Source: Streptomyces spororaveus
Lineage (GTDB): Bacteria > Actinomycetota > Actinomycetes > Streptomycetales > Streptomycetaceae
Length of the DNA: 64,000 nucleotides
Direction of reading: 5' to 3'
Assembly: GCF_016755875.1 (NCBI RefSeq)
Contig: NZ_BNED01000005.1
Location: 3,853,501-3,917,500 of the forward strand
Every line of letters begins with the position of its first letter. The stretch's first letter is position 1. Made by a program: the position numbers and the translations under genes. Shown piece by piece: positions 1-8,343 of the stretch. The notes under the pieces are model-generated. The model worked only from the letters and a program-made list of their open reading frames with translations, was not told the origin of the DNA and did not search any database.

Positions 1-314
1 TGTCGGTGTCGTACACGCTCTTCGACGTGGACGGCAAACCGCTACGGGCCACCTGCTCGCTGTCCATCGAGGAGGCGAGCGTCGACCCGCCGGGCCAGAA
101 CCCGACCTCCGGCTCGCGCACCGCCCGCAGCACCCACACCGTGGTGGCGGGCGACAGCCTGGCGATGCTCGCCTGGCGCGAGTACGGCGACGCGACGGCC
201 TGGCGGGTCATCGCGGAGGCCAACGGCATCGACGACCCGATGGCGCTCGTGCCGGGCAGCGAGATCGTGGTTCCCGGTACGCGGGACCAGCACGGCGAGG
301 AGGAGCAGCGGTGA
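1..314 (+). CDS. eCIS LysM-domain baseplate/tube adaptor (5' truncated by window edge)
   Basis: This is the C-terminal part of a contractile-injection-system protein of the Afp7/gp53-like type, which joins the inner tube to the spike and baseplate. The visible part has a short beta-rich stretch followed by a LysM module (about 45 residues starting at THTVVAGDSLAMLAWREYGD). The frame is open to the first base of the window and family members are usually about 200-250 residues, so the GTG at base 6 is probably internal rather than the start. The stop overlaps the GTG start of the VgrG-like gene by four bases (GTGA), as expected in a tight baseplate operon. Family level is fairly certain; the N-terminal half cannot be seen. 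Confidence 0.8.
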   Translation, partial: SVSYTLFDVDGKPLRATCSLSIEEASVDPPGQNPTSGSRTARSTHTVVAGDSLAMLAWREYGDATAWRVIAEANGIDDPMALVPGSEIVVPGTRDQHGEEEQR

Positions 315-2128
315 GCGGGTCCGAACCCGGGGGCCGGTCGTTCGCGGCCGACCCGATCGTGGAGGCCCCGGGCGAACTGCCGCAGATCTGGGCGGCTCAG
401 CTGGTGAGCTGCGTGGTGGACGAGAACGTGGGCCTGCCGGACACGGCCGTGCTCACCTACCGCGACCCCGACCACGAGTTCCTGCGTGCCACCGGCATCA
501 CCATCGGCAGTCCGCTGCGGGTGTCGGTGGCCACCGTGAAGGGGCAGGCACGGGAGCGGCTGTTCAACGGCGAGGTCACGGCCCTGGAGATCGACCGGGA
601 CCGCACCGGATCGTTCACCGTCGTGCGGGCCTACTCCAAGGCGCACCGCCTCCAGCGCGGCCGCAGGGTGGTGGCGTACCGGAACATGACGGCCGCCGCC
701 ATCGTCCGCAAGGTGGCCGCCGGAGCGGGCCTCGCCGTCGGCAAGGTGGAAGCGGCGCCGGTGACGTACAAGCAGCTGTCCCAGGCGAACGTCTCCGACT
801 GGGACTTCCTGCAGTACCTCGCGGGCGAGAGCGGTGCCCAGGTGCGCGTCGACGACAAGGGGCTGCTCCAGTTCACCCGGCCCGTGAAGGCGTCCGGGGC
901 GCCCGCCCCGTCGACGTCGGCCGTACGCGATCCGATGGTCCTGGAGTACGGGAGGAACCTGCTGGCCCTGCGGGCCGCGCTGTCGGCCGCCGACGGCTCC
1001 TCGACCGTGCAGGTCCGCGGCTGGGACGTGACCACCAAGCGGCCGCTGGTCGCCGAACAGCCGTCGGTGGTGAGCGACACGGTGGTACCGGGCCTCAGCC
1101 CCCAGCTCGCCGCGCGCTTCGGGAAGTCGGCCGTGGCCGTCACCGACACTCCGTACCGTACGCAGGCCGAGACCACGGCGGTCGCGAAGGCGGCGGCGGA
1201 CCGGACCAGCTCCGGCTTCGGCGAACTGGAGGCGGTCGCCGAGGGGAACCCGCTGCTGCGGGCGGGCAAGGCGGTGGCGCTCGGCAACGTCGGACAGGCG
1301 TTCTCCGGCCGGTACACGGCGACGGCGGTGCAGCACGTCCTGGAGCCGCACGGCGGCTACCGCACCACCGTGTGGGTCAGCTCCAGCCCGGACCGCTCCC
1401 TGGCCGGCCTGGTGACCGGCGCCAACGCGCCGGGGCGCGGCCCGCGCATCCCGGGACTCGCGATCGGCGTGGTGACGGACGTGCGCGAGCCGAACGGCTC
1501 CGAACGCGGCGCGGTACGGCTGAAGTTCCCCTGGCTGGACGACACCTACGTCAGCGACTGGGTGCGCACCGTCCAGTGGGGCGGCAAGGGCGGCGGCGGT
1601 GTGGTGAGCCCCGAGGTCAACGACGAGGTGCTCGTCGGGTTCGAGCAGGGGCTGCTCGACAGCCCGTACGTCATCGGCGGGCTCTACAACGGCGTGGACC
1701 AGCCCTCACCGCACGACGTGCCGCTGATCGACAAGACCAGCGGGAAGGTCAACCGCCGCTCGGTCGTCTCGCGTTCGGGCCACCGCGTGGAACTGCTGGA
1801 CGCGGCGGCGCCGGGCCCCTCCGGGCTGCGGCTGACGACCGGGGACGAACGGCTCGAAGTACGCCTGGACGACCGCCGGGACCGCATCGAGCTCACCGTG
1901 TTCGCGGGGCGGGGCCGCCCGCTGACCTCGGTCCTGCTGGACAGGAACGGCATCACCCTCGACGCGCGGCAGGGCACGGTGAAGGTGTCCGGCCGCCAGG
2001 TCGACATCGACGGCACCGCCGGGGTGAGCATCGCCGGCCGCTCGGTGAAGGTGTCCGGAGCCGCGGACGTCACCGTCAACGGCGGCCTGCTCGCCACCCT
2101 CAAGGCCCGGCTCATCCGCATCAACTGA
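311..2128 (+). CDS. VgrG-like spike protein of a contractile injection system
   Basis: This is the spike that sits below the tube of the injection system and pierces the target, equivalent to Afp8 or a gp27-gp5 fusion. Of its 605 residues, roughly the first 350 look like the phage late control D/gp27 fold. An OB-fold (gp5 type) follows at about residues 380-460, with the typical SDWVRTVQ, PEVNDEVLVGFEQG and YVIGGLYNG segments. The C-terminal 120 residues are a repetitive beta-region (DGTAGVSIAGRSVKVSG), consistent with a beta-helix needle. The GTG start overlaps the preceding stop. No extra C-terminal effector domain is visible, so any cargo is probably encoded elsewhere. Confidence 0.9.
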   Translation: MSGSEPGGRSFAADPIVEAPGELPQIWAAQLVSCVVDENVGLPDTAVLTYRDPDHEFLRATGITIGSPLRVSVATVKGQARERLFNGEVTALEIDRDRTGSFTVVRAYSKAHRLQRGRRVVAYRNMTAAAIVRKVAAGAGLAVGKVEAAPVTYKQLSQANVSDWDFLQYLAGESGAQVRVDDKGLLQFTRPVKASGAPAPSTSAVRDPMVLEYGRNLLALRAALSAADGSSTVQVRGWDVTTKRPLVAEQPSVVSDTVVPGLSPQLAARFGKSAVAVTDTPYRTQAETTAVAKAAADRTSSGFGELEAVAEGNPLLRAGKAVALGNVGQAFSGRYTATAVQHVLEPHGGYRTTVWVSSSPDRSLAGLVTGANAPGRGPRIPGLAIGVVTDVREPNGSERGAVRLKFPWLDDTYVSDWVRTVQWGGKGGGGVVSPEVNDEVLVGFEQGLLDSPYVIGGLYNGVDQPSPHDVPLIDKTSGKVNRRSVVSRSGHRVELLDAAAPGPSGLRLTTGDERLEVRLDDRRDRIELTVFAGRGRPLTSVLLDRNGITLDARQGTVKVSGRQVDIDGTAGVSIAGRSVKVSGAADVTVNGGLLATLKARLIRIN

Positions 2129-2183
2129 GCCCTGCCCCGACCCCCTTGGACCACGACCCCGACCACGGCCACGTCCCCGGCCC

Positions 2184-2219
2184 GTCCCCGTCCCCGTCCC
2201 CGTCCCCGTCCCCGTCCCC
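2184..2219. repeat. six tandem GTCCCC hexamers
   Basis: Six perfect copies of GTCCCC lie in the 102-base gap between the spike and PAAR genes, just before the GAGGAG ribosome binding site of the PAAR gene. The remaining genes of this operon overlap, so this is its only real spacer. The repeat could vary in length by slippage. It has no coding frame I can support. Confidence 0.85.
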
Positions 2220-2230
2220 GAGGAGCACCG

Positions 2231-2548
2231 ATGCCAGCCGCAGCCCGTACGGGCGACCCCACCAACCACGGCGGCCGGATCGCCACGCCGCCGCCCGGCG
2301 CCGCCGCGGCGGTCGCGACGGTGCTGATCGGCGGGCAGCCCGCCGCCGTCGTGGGAAGCCTGCACGTCTGCCCGGTCCCGCCGCACGCGGCCACGGGTCC
2401 GGCCAACGTGCTCATGCCCAACCCGGTCGCCCTCGCCGCGGGCGCGGTGCTCATCGGCGGGCTGCCCGCCGCCCGGGCGCGCGACCAGACCGCGTGCGGG
2501 GCGATGGTCCTGACCGGCGCCCTGAACGTCCTGATCGGCGGTGTGTGA
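2231..2548 (+). CDS. PAAR-domain spike-tip protein
   Basis: This 105-residue protein should cap the VgrG-like spike with a sharp cone, as PAAR proteins do in type VI and extracellular contractile systems. It is rich in Gly, Ala and Pro. It shows the repeated VLIGGxPAA pattern (VLIGGQPAAV near residue 34, VLIGGLPAAR near 75, NVLIGGV at the end) and scattered Cys and His residues (HVCP, TACG) that could bind the tip metal. The ATG is preceded by GAGGAG at 8-base spacing. The stop overlaps the next ATG (TGATG). Length is normal for a stand-alone PAAR protein, with no fused toxin. Confidence 0.85.
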   Translation: MPAAARTGDPTNHGGRIATPPPGAAAAVATVLIGGQPAAVVGSLHVCPVPPHAATGPANVLMPNPVALAAGAVLIGGLPAARARDQTACGAMVLTGALNVLIGGV

Positions 2549-2970
2549 TGAGCGAACGGTTCATCGGGCGCGGCTGGGCCTTCCCCCTGCGGGTCGGGCC
2601 GACCGGCGGGATCGCCATGGTCGAACGCGAACGGGAGCTGGAGGAGGCCATCCGGCTGGTCCTGGGCACCGCCCCGGGAGAACGGCCCATGCGGCCCGAA
2701 TTCGGCTGCGGCATCCACGAGTACGTCTTCGCCCCCGGCGACGGCGACACCGCCGGACGGGTCGCCCAGCAGGTGCGCGAGGCCCTGGAACGCTGGGAGC
2801 CCCGGATCGCGGTGGACGAGGTCGTCGTGGCCTTCGACTCCGTGGAGGCGGGCACCCTCTACATCGATGTGCACTACACGGTGCGCACCACCAACGACCG
2901 GCGCAACCTGGTCTTCCCCTTCTACACGATCCCCTCCGAGGAGGGGGCCGAGGAAATGGTCGCGGACTGA
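2548..2970 (+). CDS. gpW/gp25-family baseplate protein
   Basis: This 140-residue protein is a gp25-like baseplate wedge component (Afp9 type), where the sheath starts to assemble on the baseplate. Visible family signatures are the GRGWAFPL start, the conserved EFGCGIHEYVF segment near residues 52-62 containing the core acidic/arginine region, and a C-terminal beta-strand with the RTTNDRRNLVFPFY motif. Start and stop both overlap the neighbouring genes by one base (TGATG), so translation is probably coupled along the baseplate operon. Confidence 0.88.
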   Translation: MSERFIGRGWAFPLRVGPTGGIAMVERERELEEAIRLVLGTAPGERPMRPEFGCGIHEYVFAPGDGDTAGRVAQQVREALERWEPRIAVDEVVVAFDSVEAGTLYIDVHYTVRTTNDRRNLVFPFYTIPSEEGAEEMVAD

Positions 2971-4949
2971 TGGCCCTGCCCTCCCCCAACCTGGACGACC
3001 GACGGTTCCAGCAGCTCGTCGACGAGGCGAAGCGGTACGTGCAGCAGCGCGCGCCGGAGTGGACCGACCACAACGTCTCCGACCCGGGCGTCACCCTGAT
3101 CGAGACGTTCGCGTACCTCGTGGACCAGCTGCTGTACCGGCTGAACCGGGTCCCGGAGAAGAACTACCTCGCGTTCCTGGACCTGTTGGACATCCAGCTG
3201 TACCCGCCGTCGGCCGCCGTCGCCGACGTCGACTTCTGGCTGTCGGCCCCGCAGCCCGACACGGTGACACTGCCCGCGGGCACCGAGGTGACCACCGCCC
3301 CCGGCGAGTCCGAGGAAGCCGTGGTCTTCGCGACGACCGGCGATCTGCGCATCGTGCCCAGCGAGTTGACGCGCCTGGTCACCGCGCCCCGCACCGGAGA
3401 CATGACCGACCGGACCGGTGCGCTCGCCGAGGGCCGCGACATACCGTGCTTCCAGGCGGCGCCCGAGCCCGGCGACGCCCTGCTGTTCGGCCTGCCGACG
3501 GCGGTACCGCGCTGCGTGGTCGCGGTCCGGCTCGACAGCCGCGTCGAGGGCGTCGGCGTCGACCCGCGCCAGCCCCCGCTGGTCTGGGAGGCGTGGGACG
3601 GCGGCCGCTGGCAGCCGTGCGAGACCGACTCCGACAGCACCGGCGGACTCAACCGGCCCGGTGAGGTCATCGTGTACGTACCGGCCGGGCACACCGCCTC
3701 GCTGCTCGGCGGCACCCGCGCCGGCTGGCTGCGCTGCCGGGTCACCGCGCCGGAGCCCGGCCAGCCGTTCTACTCGGAGTCCCCGACCGTGCGTGAGGCC
3801 GCCGTCTTCACCGTCGGCGGCACCATGCCCGTGGAGCACGCCGAGCGCGTGAGCGACGTACCGCTCGGCCGGTCGGAGGGGGTGGCGGGGCAGACCTTCC
3901 GGCTCGGCCGCCCGCCCGTGCTGCTCGACGGGGAGCCGCCGGTGGTGGAGGTGTCCTCCGCCGAGGGGTGGCAGCGCTGGGAGGTGGTGGAGCACTTCGG
4001 CCGCTCGGGTCCGGACGACCGGCACGTCCGCGTGAACGCCACCACCGGCGAGTTCGCCTTCCCGCCGGTGCTGCGCGAGGCCGACGGCACCCTGCGGCCC
4101 TGCGGCGCGGTGCCGCCCAAGGGCTCCCAGGTCCGCGTGGCCCGCTACCGCACCGGCGGCGGCCCCGCGGGCAACGTCTCCCGCGGCGCGATCTCCGTAC
4201 TGCGCAGCTCCGTCCCGTACGTCGCCCGCGTCACCAACCGGGAGGCGGCGCGCGGCGGCGTCGCCGGGGAGACCGTCGACAACGCCAAGCTGCGCGCGCC
4301 GCAGGCGCTGCGCATGCAGGAACGCGCGGTGACCGCCGAGGACTACGAGATCATCGCCCGCGAGGCGGCGCCCTCGGTGCGCCGGGTCCGCTGCCTGCCC
4401 GCCACGGACGGTTCCGGCGGTACCGCCGGCGCCGGCGCGGTACGGGTCCTGGTGGTGCCGGACGCGGTGGCCGACGAGCGCGACGACCGGCTCCGCTTCG
4501 AGCAGCTGATCCCCTCCGACCAGGTGCTCGCCGCGATCGCCGGCACCCTCGACGAACGCCGTCTGATCGGCACCCGCCTCGTCGTGGAACCGCCCGTCTA
4601 CCAGGGCGTCACCGTGGTCGCCCGGCTGTCGGCGCCCGCCGCGGACGCCGACCGGGTGCGCGAGGCGGCGCTCGCGGCGCTGTTCCGCCACCTCAACCCG
4701 CTGCACGGCGGGCCCGACGGCGGCGGCTGGCCGTTCGGGCGGCCCGTCCAGTACGGCGAGGTGTTCGGCGTACTGCAACGCGCCGTCGGGGACGTCCTGG
4801 TGGAGGAGATCCGGATGTTCGCCGCCGACCCGGTCACCGGGCGGCGCGGCGCCCCCGTCGACCGGATCGACATCGGAGCGGGCGCGCTGGTCTTCTCCTA
4901 CCAGCACCAGGTGGTCGTGACGGAGCCGGAGAAGGGGGTGCGCGCATGA
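2970..4949 (+). CDS. baseplate J-like protein of a contractile injection system
   Basis: This 659-residue protein is the large baseplate wedge protein (Afp11/gp6-like, baseplate J family). It begins with the typical PNLDDRRFQQLVDEAKRYV helix and the DHNVSDPGVTLIETFAYLVDQLLYRLNRVPEKNYLAFLDL region, which is strongly conserved in actinobacterial putative baseplate assembly proteins. The middle is beta-rich and the C-terminal third carries the baseplate J domain (NREAARGGVAGETVDNAKLRAPQALRMQERAVTAEDYE). Start and stop overlap the neighbours by one and four bases. Length is normal and I see no frameshift. Confidence 0.92.
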   Translation: MALPSPNLDDRRFQQLVDEAKRYVQQRAPEWTDHNVSDPGVTLIETFAYLVDQLLYRLNRVPEKNYLAFLDLLDIQLYPPSAAVADVDFWLSAPQPDTVTLPAGTEVTTAPGESEEAVVFATTGDLRIVPSELTRLVTAPRTGDMTDRTGALAEGRDIPCFQAAPEPGDALLFGLPTAVPRCVVAVRLDSRVEGVGVDPRQPPLVWEAWDGGRWQPCETDSDSTGGLNRPGEVIVYVPAGHTASLLGGTRAGWLRCRVTAPEPGQPFYSESPTVREAAVFTVGGTMPVEHAERVSDVPLGRSEGVAGQTFRLGRPPVLLDGEPPVVEVSSAEGWQRWEVVEHFGRSGPDDRHVRVNATTGEFAFPPVLREADGTLRPCGAVPPKGSQVRVARYRTGGGPAGNVSRGAISVLRSSVPYVARVTNREAARGGVAGETVDNAKLRAPQALRMQERAVTAEDYEIIAREAAPSVRRVRCLPATDGSGGTAGAGAVRVLVVPDAVADERDDRLRFEQLIPSDQVLAAIAGTLDERRLIGTRLVVEPPVYQGVTVVARLSAPAADADRVREAALAALFRHLNPLHGGPDGGGWPFGRPVQYGEVFGVLQRAVGDVLVEEIRMFAADPVTGRRGAPVDRIDIGAGALVFSYQHQVVVTEPEKGVRA

Positions 4950-5509
4950 ACCGGGCCGCCGTCCCCGGCCTGCCCAGCCGGCACCCGATCGGTGAGCAAC
5001 TGCCCGCCCTGTACGCCGAGGACGACTTCGCGCAGCGGTTCACGGCGGGGCTGGACACCGTCCTCGCCCCGGTGTTCGCCACCCTCGACAGCCTGCCCTC
5101 CTACTTCGACCCCCGGCTGGCCCCGGCCGACTTCCTGTCCTGGCTGGCCTCCTGGGTGGGCGGCGTCGACGACCCCCGGTGGCCGGTCGCGCTGCGGCGC
5201 GAGGCGGTGGCGCGGGCGGTGGAACTGCACCGCAGGCGCGGCACCCGGCGCGGCCTGACCGAGGCCCTGCGCCTGGTACTGGGCGTGTCCGCCGAGGTCA
5301 GCGGGGACGGCGGGGCCACCTGGTCCCGCACGTCCGGTGCCGAGCCGCCCGCCGCCCCGGCCGACGAGGTCCTGGTCCGGGTGTGGCCGGGCCGCGAGGC
5401 GGTGGTGGACGCGGAGCGGGTCCGTGCGCTCGTCCGCACCCTGTGCCCCGTCCACACGGTCTGCCGGGTCGAGGTCCTGTCCGGACCGCCCGCGGGCGAA
5501 GGGAAGTGA
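4946..5509 (+). CDS. phage tail protein I-like baseplate protein
   Basis: This 187-residue protein is the small partner of baseplate J (Afp12/tail protein I, gp7-like) and completes the baseplate wedge. The conserved N-terminal part (HPIGEQLPALYAEDDFAQRFTAGLDTVLAPVFATLDSLPSYFDPRLAPADFLSWLASWVGG) is diagnostic of tail-like proteins of eCIS. It is followed by the RRGTRRGLTEALRLVLG segment. The ATG overlaps the preceding stop (ATGA) and its stop overlaps the next GTG (GTGA). It is the last structural baseplate gene before the membrane protein at the operon end. Confidence 0.87.
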   Translation: MNRAAVPGLPSRHPIGEQLPALYAEDDFAQRFTAGLDTVLAPVFATLDSLPSYFDPRLAPADFLSWLASWVGGVDDPRWPVALRREAVARAVELHRRRGTRRGLTEALRLVLGVSAEVSGDGGATWSRTSGAEPPAAPADEVLVRVWPGREAVVDAERVRALVRTLCPVHTVCRVEVLSGPPAGEGK

Positions 5510-6702
5510 CGGCGGTGCGAGCGTGTCCCGTGTGCGGGGCGTCCAACGGCGAGACGGACGACTTCTGCGGCAACTGCGGCGCCTACCTGGGCTGGTCGGG
5601 CTCCCCACCCACCCGCGCCCCGGCCGCCCCGGGCCCGGACGCCCCCGAGCCCGAGCCCGAGCCGGAGCCCGCAGGGGATCCGGCCGTTCCCGGGGCCGAC
5701 GCCGCCCCTGACCGCGCCGACCCCGCCCCGCCCGCGGCAGCCGGGTCGGCCCGACCCGCACCCGCCGCCCGGCAGGCGGCGGATACGGCCCCCGCGACGC
5801 CCCCTGCGACGGCCCCCTCGCCGCCCTCCGGGGCCTCCTCGGCGCCGCCCGCGCCCGGCCCCGCGGCCGCCGCCCCCCGGGCCGTCGCACCGCAGGCACC
5901 CGCACCGCAGGCACCCGCGCCGGCCTCGCCGCAGCCCGTCCGGCCCGCCAAGGCCGTCGCCCCGCGCCCGGTCGTGCGTCCCGCGGCCGTGAGCGACTCC
6001 GGGGCCGGCGTGCCGTGCCCCGTCTGCGGCACGCCCAACCCGCCCGAGCGCCGGTTCTGCCGCCGCTGCGCCGCTCCCCTGACGCCCGCCACCGCGGCGG
6101 CACCCCTGCCCTGGTGGCGGACCGTGTGGCCGTTCCACCGCCGCACGCGCGGGGGTTCGGGCCGGATGACGCGCTTCCTGGTGGTCCTGGCCGTCGTACT
6201 GGCCCTCTGCGCGGGCGGCTTCCTGCTGCTGCCGGCCGGACGCCACCTGATCGAGGACACCCGCGACAAGCTCGGCAAGGCCAAGGAGGTGACCGCCGCC
6301 CGGGTCGAGGCGAGCGCCGAGGTGCCCGGGCACCCGGTGGGCGACAGCACCGACGGCCTCAGCAACCGCTACTGGGGCGCGCCCGCCCCCGGCGCCTCGG
6401 CGACGTACACCTTCGCCGAGCCGTTCCGCCTGGTCGACGTGATCATCACCAACGGCGCCTCGGCGTCACCCGAGGAGTACGCGCACCAGGCGCGGGCGCT
6501 GCGGATCGACATGGAGGTGACGGCGCGGGACGGCCGGAAGGTCCACAAGGAGCTCGTCCTGAGCGACAAGCCCGGCCCCCAGACCTTCCCCACCGGCATC
6601 AGCGACGCCACCACGGTCCGGCTGACCCTGGACGCGCCCGCCGGAGCCGCACCGGAACGTCATCTCGCCCTGGCGGAGGTGGAGTTCTTCCGCCGCGGCT
6701 GA
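5506..6702 (+). CDS. zinc-ribbon, single-pass membrane protein at the end of the eCIS operon (CisA-like)
   Basis: A 398-residue protein with, in order: a zinc ribbon (C7, C10, C21, C24); a long Pro/Ala-rich stretch likely to be disordered (about 31-165); a second zinc ribbon (C171, C174, C185, C188); one hydrophobic helix (about 222-243); and a beta-rich C-terminal domain (about 270-398) resembling discoidin/F5-8C-like folds, which would face outside. The GTG start overlaps the previous stop. As I recall, Streptomyces CIS loci end with such a bitopic protein (CisA, SCO4242), reported to bring the cytoplasmic particle to the membrane and to be needed for contraction and cell death. The assignment rests on position and architecture, not on a search. 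Confidence 0.7.
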   Translation: MTAVRACPVCGASNGETDDFCGNCGAYLGWSGSPPTRAPAAPGPDAPEPEPEPEPAGDPAVPGADAAPDRADPAPPAAAGSARPAPAARQAADTAPATPPATAPSPPSGASSAPPAPGPAAAAPRAVAPQAPAPQAPAPASPQPVRPAKAVAPRPVVRPAAVSDSGAGVPCPVCGTPNPPERRFCRRCAAPLTPATAAAPLPWWRTVWPFHRRTRGGSGRMTRFLVVLAVVLALCAGGFLLLPAGRHLIEDTRDKLGKAKEVTAARVEASAEVPGHPVGDSTDGLSNRYWGAPAPGASATYTFAEPFRLVDVIITNGASASPEEYAHQARALRIDMEVTARDGRKVHKELVLSDKPGPQTFPTGISDATTVRLTLDAPAGAAPERHLALAEVEFFRRG

Positions 6703-6741
6703 CGGCCGCCGTGCCGCACCGCGCCGGAGTAGCGTGTCCGG

Positions 6742-7293
6742 ATGGACACGCACGTACGGCTGGAGCCCTGGTCCGCCGGGGACTTCTGGCTGCTGGAGCG
6801 CAAGAACGAGCCGGTCATGACCGAGTTCCTCGGCGGCCCCGAACCGGCCGCGAAGCTCGTCGAGCGACAGCGGCGCTACGAGGCGATGAGCGCGCGGGAG
6901 CCGGCCGCCGGCCGGATGTTCCGCGTGGTGTGGACGCCCGCCGGGGCCCGGGGCGCCGAGAGCGTCGGGTCCGTCGGTTTCTGGGAGCGGGAGTGGCAGG
7001 GCGAGCAGGTCTACGAGGCCGGCTGGGGCGTCCTGCCCGAGTTCCAGGGCCACGGACTGGCCGTGGCGGCGCTCACCGAACTCCTGGCCCACGTCCGCGC
7101 CCACGGCTCCCGCGACAGCGTCCACGCCTTCCCGGGCACCGACCACCCGGCGTCCAACGCGGTCTGCCGGCGGGCCGGGTTCGAGTACCTGGGCGATGTC
7201 GACTTCGAGTACCCGCCCGGGGTGCCCCACCCGAGCTGCGACTGGCGCTACCGGGTGGGGCGTCCGCGGAGCGGGATCACGCCGTCAGGATGA
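6742..7293 (+). CDS. GNAT-family N-acetyltransferase
   Basis: This 183-residue protein is a RimJ/RimL-type GNAT acetyltransferase, using acetyl-CoA to acetylate an amine of an unknown substrate. The acetyl-CoA pocket region is visible as WGVLPEFQGHGLAVAALTELL (near residues 95-115), followed by DHPASNAVCRRAGFEYLG, the usual end of the fold. A -10-like TAGCGT at 6730-6735 lies only seven bases before the ATG and there is no Shine-Dalgarno sequence, so the message is probably leaderless. The 3' end overlaps the convergent oxidoreductase gene by 17 bases. Confidence 0.85.
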   Translation: MDTHVRLEPWSAGDFWLLERKNEPVMTEFLGGPEPAAKLVERQRRYEAMSAREPAAGRMFRVVWTPAGARGAESVGSVGFWEREWQGEQVYEAGWGVLPEFQGHGLAVAALTELLAHVRAHGSRDSVHAFPGTDHPASNAVCRRAGFEYLGDVDFEYPPGVPHPSCDWRYRVGRPRSGITPSG

Positions 7294-8188
7294 TGCGGCC
7301 GCGGACCCCCGGCGTCCCGAGGTGGGCGTGGGCCTTCGCAGCCTCGCCGAGCGGGAAGGTCTCCGCGACCCGGAGGGTCAGCGCGCCCGCGTCCACCAGG
7401 GCCACCAGACGGGCCAGGTGCTCCCCGTCCGCCGCGACCTCCTGCTCCACGACCCGGACACCGCGCTCCGCGGCCGGGGCGTGGTTCGGGATCAGGCCGA
7501 CGTAGACCCCGCCGTCGCGTACGGAGCCCAGCGCGGCCTCGCCGAGCACGGCCGCGTCGAGGACCCCGTCCACGGGCCCGGCCGGAGCCTCGCCCCGCCG
7601 GACGAACCCGGTCGCGCCCAGGGACCGTACGTACTCCTCGTCGTCCGCGCCCGCCAGGGCCGTCACCACCAGCCCGGCCCGTGCGGCGAGCTGGACGGCG
7701 AAGCCGCCGACGACGCCCGCGGCTCCGGTGATCAGCACCGAGGACCCGGGGGCGAGCTCCAGCAGGTCCACCGCGCGGGCGGCGGTGAGGCCGGCGAGCG
7801 GGAGCCCGGCCGCGGTGACCGCGTCCACGGTGGCCGGGGCGGCCGCGACGGCGGTGGCGTCGAGCACCACGTACTGCGCGTGCGTGCCCAGGGGCTTCAC
7901 CGGCCCGTAGTGCAGGCCCACGACCCGGTCGCCGGTGTTCCATCCGCTCACGCCGGCGCCGATCTCGTCGATCTCCCCGGAGACGTCCCAGCCGAGGCCG
8001 AGCCGCTGCCCGGCGCCGCCGAAGACCCCGGCGCGGACCGCGCCGTCCACCGGGTTGAGCCCGGCGGCGGTGACCTTGACGCGGAGCTGGCCGGCTTCGG
8101 GGCGGGGCGCCGGGACCTCGGCCAGTGCGACCTGCTCCGGACCGCCGAACCCGGTCACCACGGCCGCCAGCATCGTCTGCTCGCTCAT
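7277..8188 (-). CDS. MDR-superfamily (quinone oxidoreductase-like) NADP-dependent oxidoreductase
   Basis: A 303-residue medium-chain dehydrogenase/reductase without structural or catalytic zinc ligands, close to quinone oxidoreductases. The N-terminal GroES-like part contains KVTAAGLNPVDGAVRAG and GWDVSGEIDEIG. The Rossmann nucleotide motif is SVLITGAAGVVGGFAVQLA. I chose the ATG at 8188 because GGGAGAGACGAAG precedes it; a longer in-frame extension to 8248 is low-complexity and unlikely. It is transcribed away from an HxlR regulator, an arrangement commonly seen where the regulator controls a detoxifying oxidoreductase. Physiological substrate unknown. Confidence 0.85.
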   Translation of the reverse strand: MSEQTMLAAVVTGFGGPEQVALAEVPAPRPEAGQLRVKVTAAGLNPVDGAVRAGVFGGAGQRLGLGWDVSGEIDEIGAGVSGWNTGDRVVGLHYGPVKPLGTHAQYVVLDATAVAAAPATVDAVTAAGLPLAGLTAARAVDLLELAPGSSVLITGAAGVVGGFAVQLAARAGLVVTALAGADDEEYVRSLGATGFVRRGEAPAGPVDGVLDAAVLGEAALGSVRDGGVYVGLIPNHAPAAERGVRVVEQEVAADGEHLARLVALVDAGALTLRVAETFPLGEAAKAHAHLGTPGVRGRIILTA

Positions 8189-8278
8189 CTTCGTCTCTCC
8201 CGTTCGCTGCATCAGCTCGTCAGTTCGTTCGCTCGTTCGTTCACGCATTCACGCGTTCCCGATGAGCACTAACCTAGG

Positions 8279-8322
8279 GAGAGGTACTCTCTTTTCGTAA
8301 GTACGCACTCGAAGGTGCGTAC
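8279..8322. promoter_or_regulatory. candidate HxlR operator region (two inverted repeats)
   Basis: Two dyads lie in the divergent promoter region. One is GAGAG-N3-CTCTC at 8279-8291; the other is a perfect 8-bp inverted repeat GTACGCAC-N6-GTGCGTAC at 8301-8322, 21 bases before the HxlR gene start. Their position between an HxlR gene and its divergent oxidoreductase suggests they are the regulator's binding sites. Binding is inferred from position and symmetry only. Confidence 0.5.
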
Positions 8323-8343
8323 CCGACCCGGAAGTGGGTGCCC

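Noticed and set aside
1372..2220. Plus-strand ORF extending upstream from the gp25 gene through the VgrG gene
   Set aside because: The gp25 product starts at the ATG at 2548; the upstream part is an Arg/Gly/Pro-rich shadow of VgrG in another frame.
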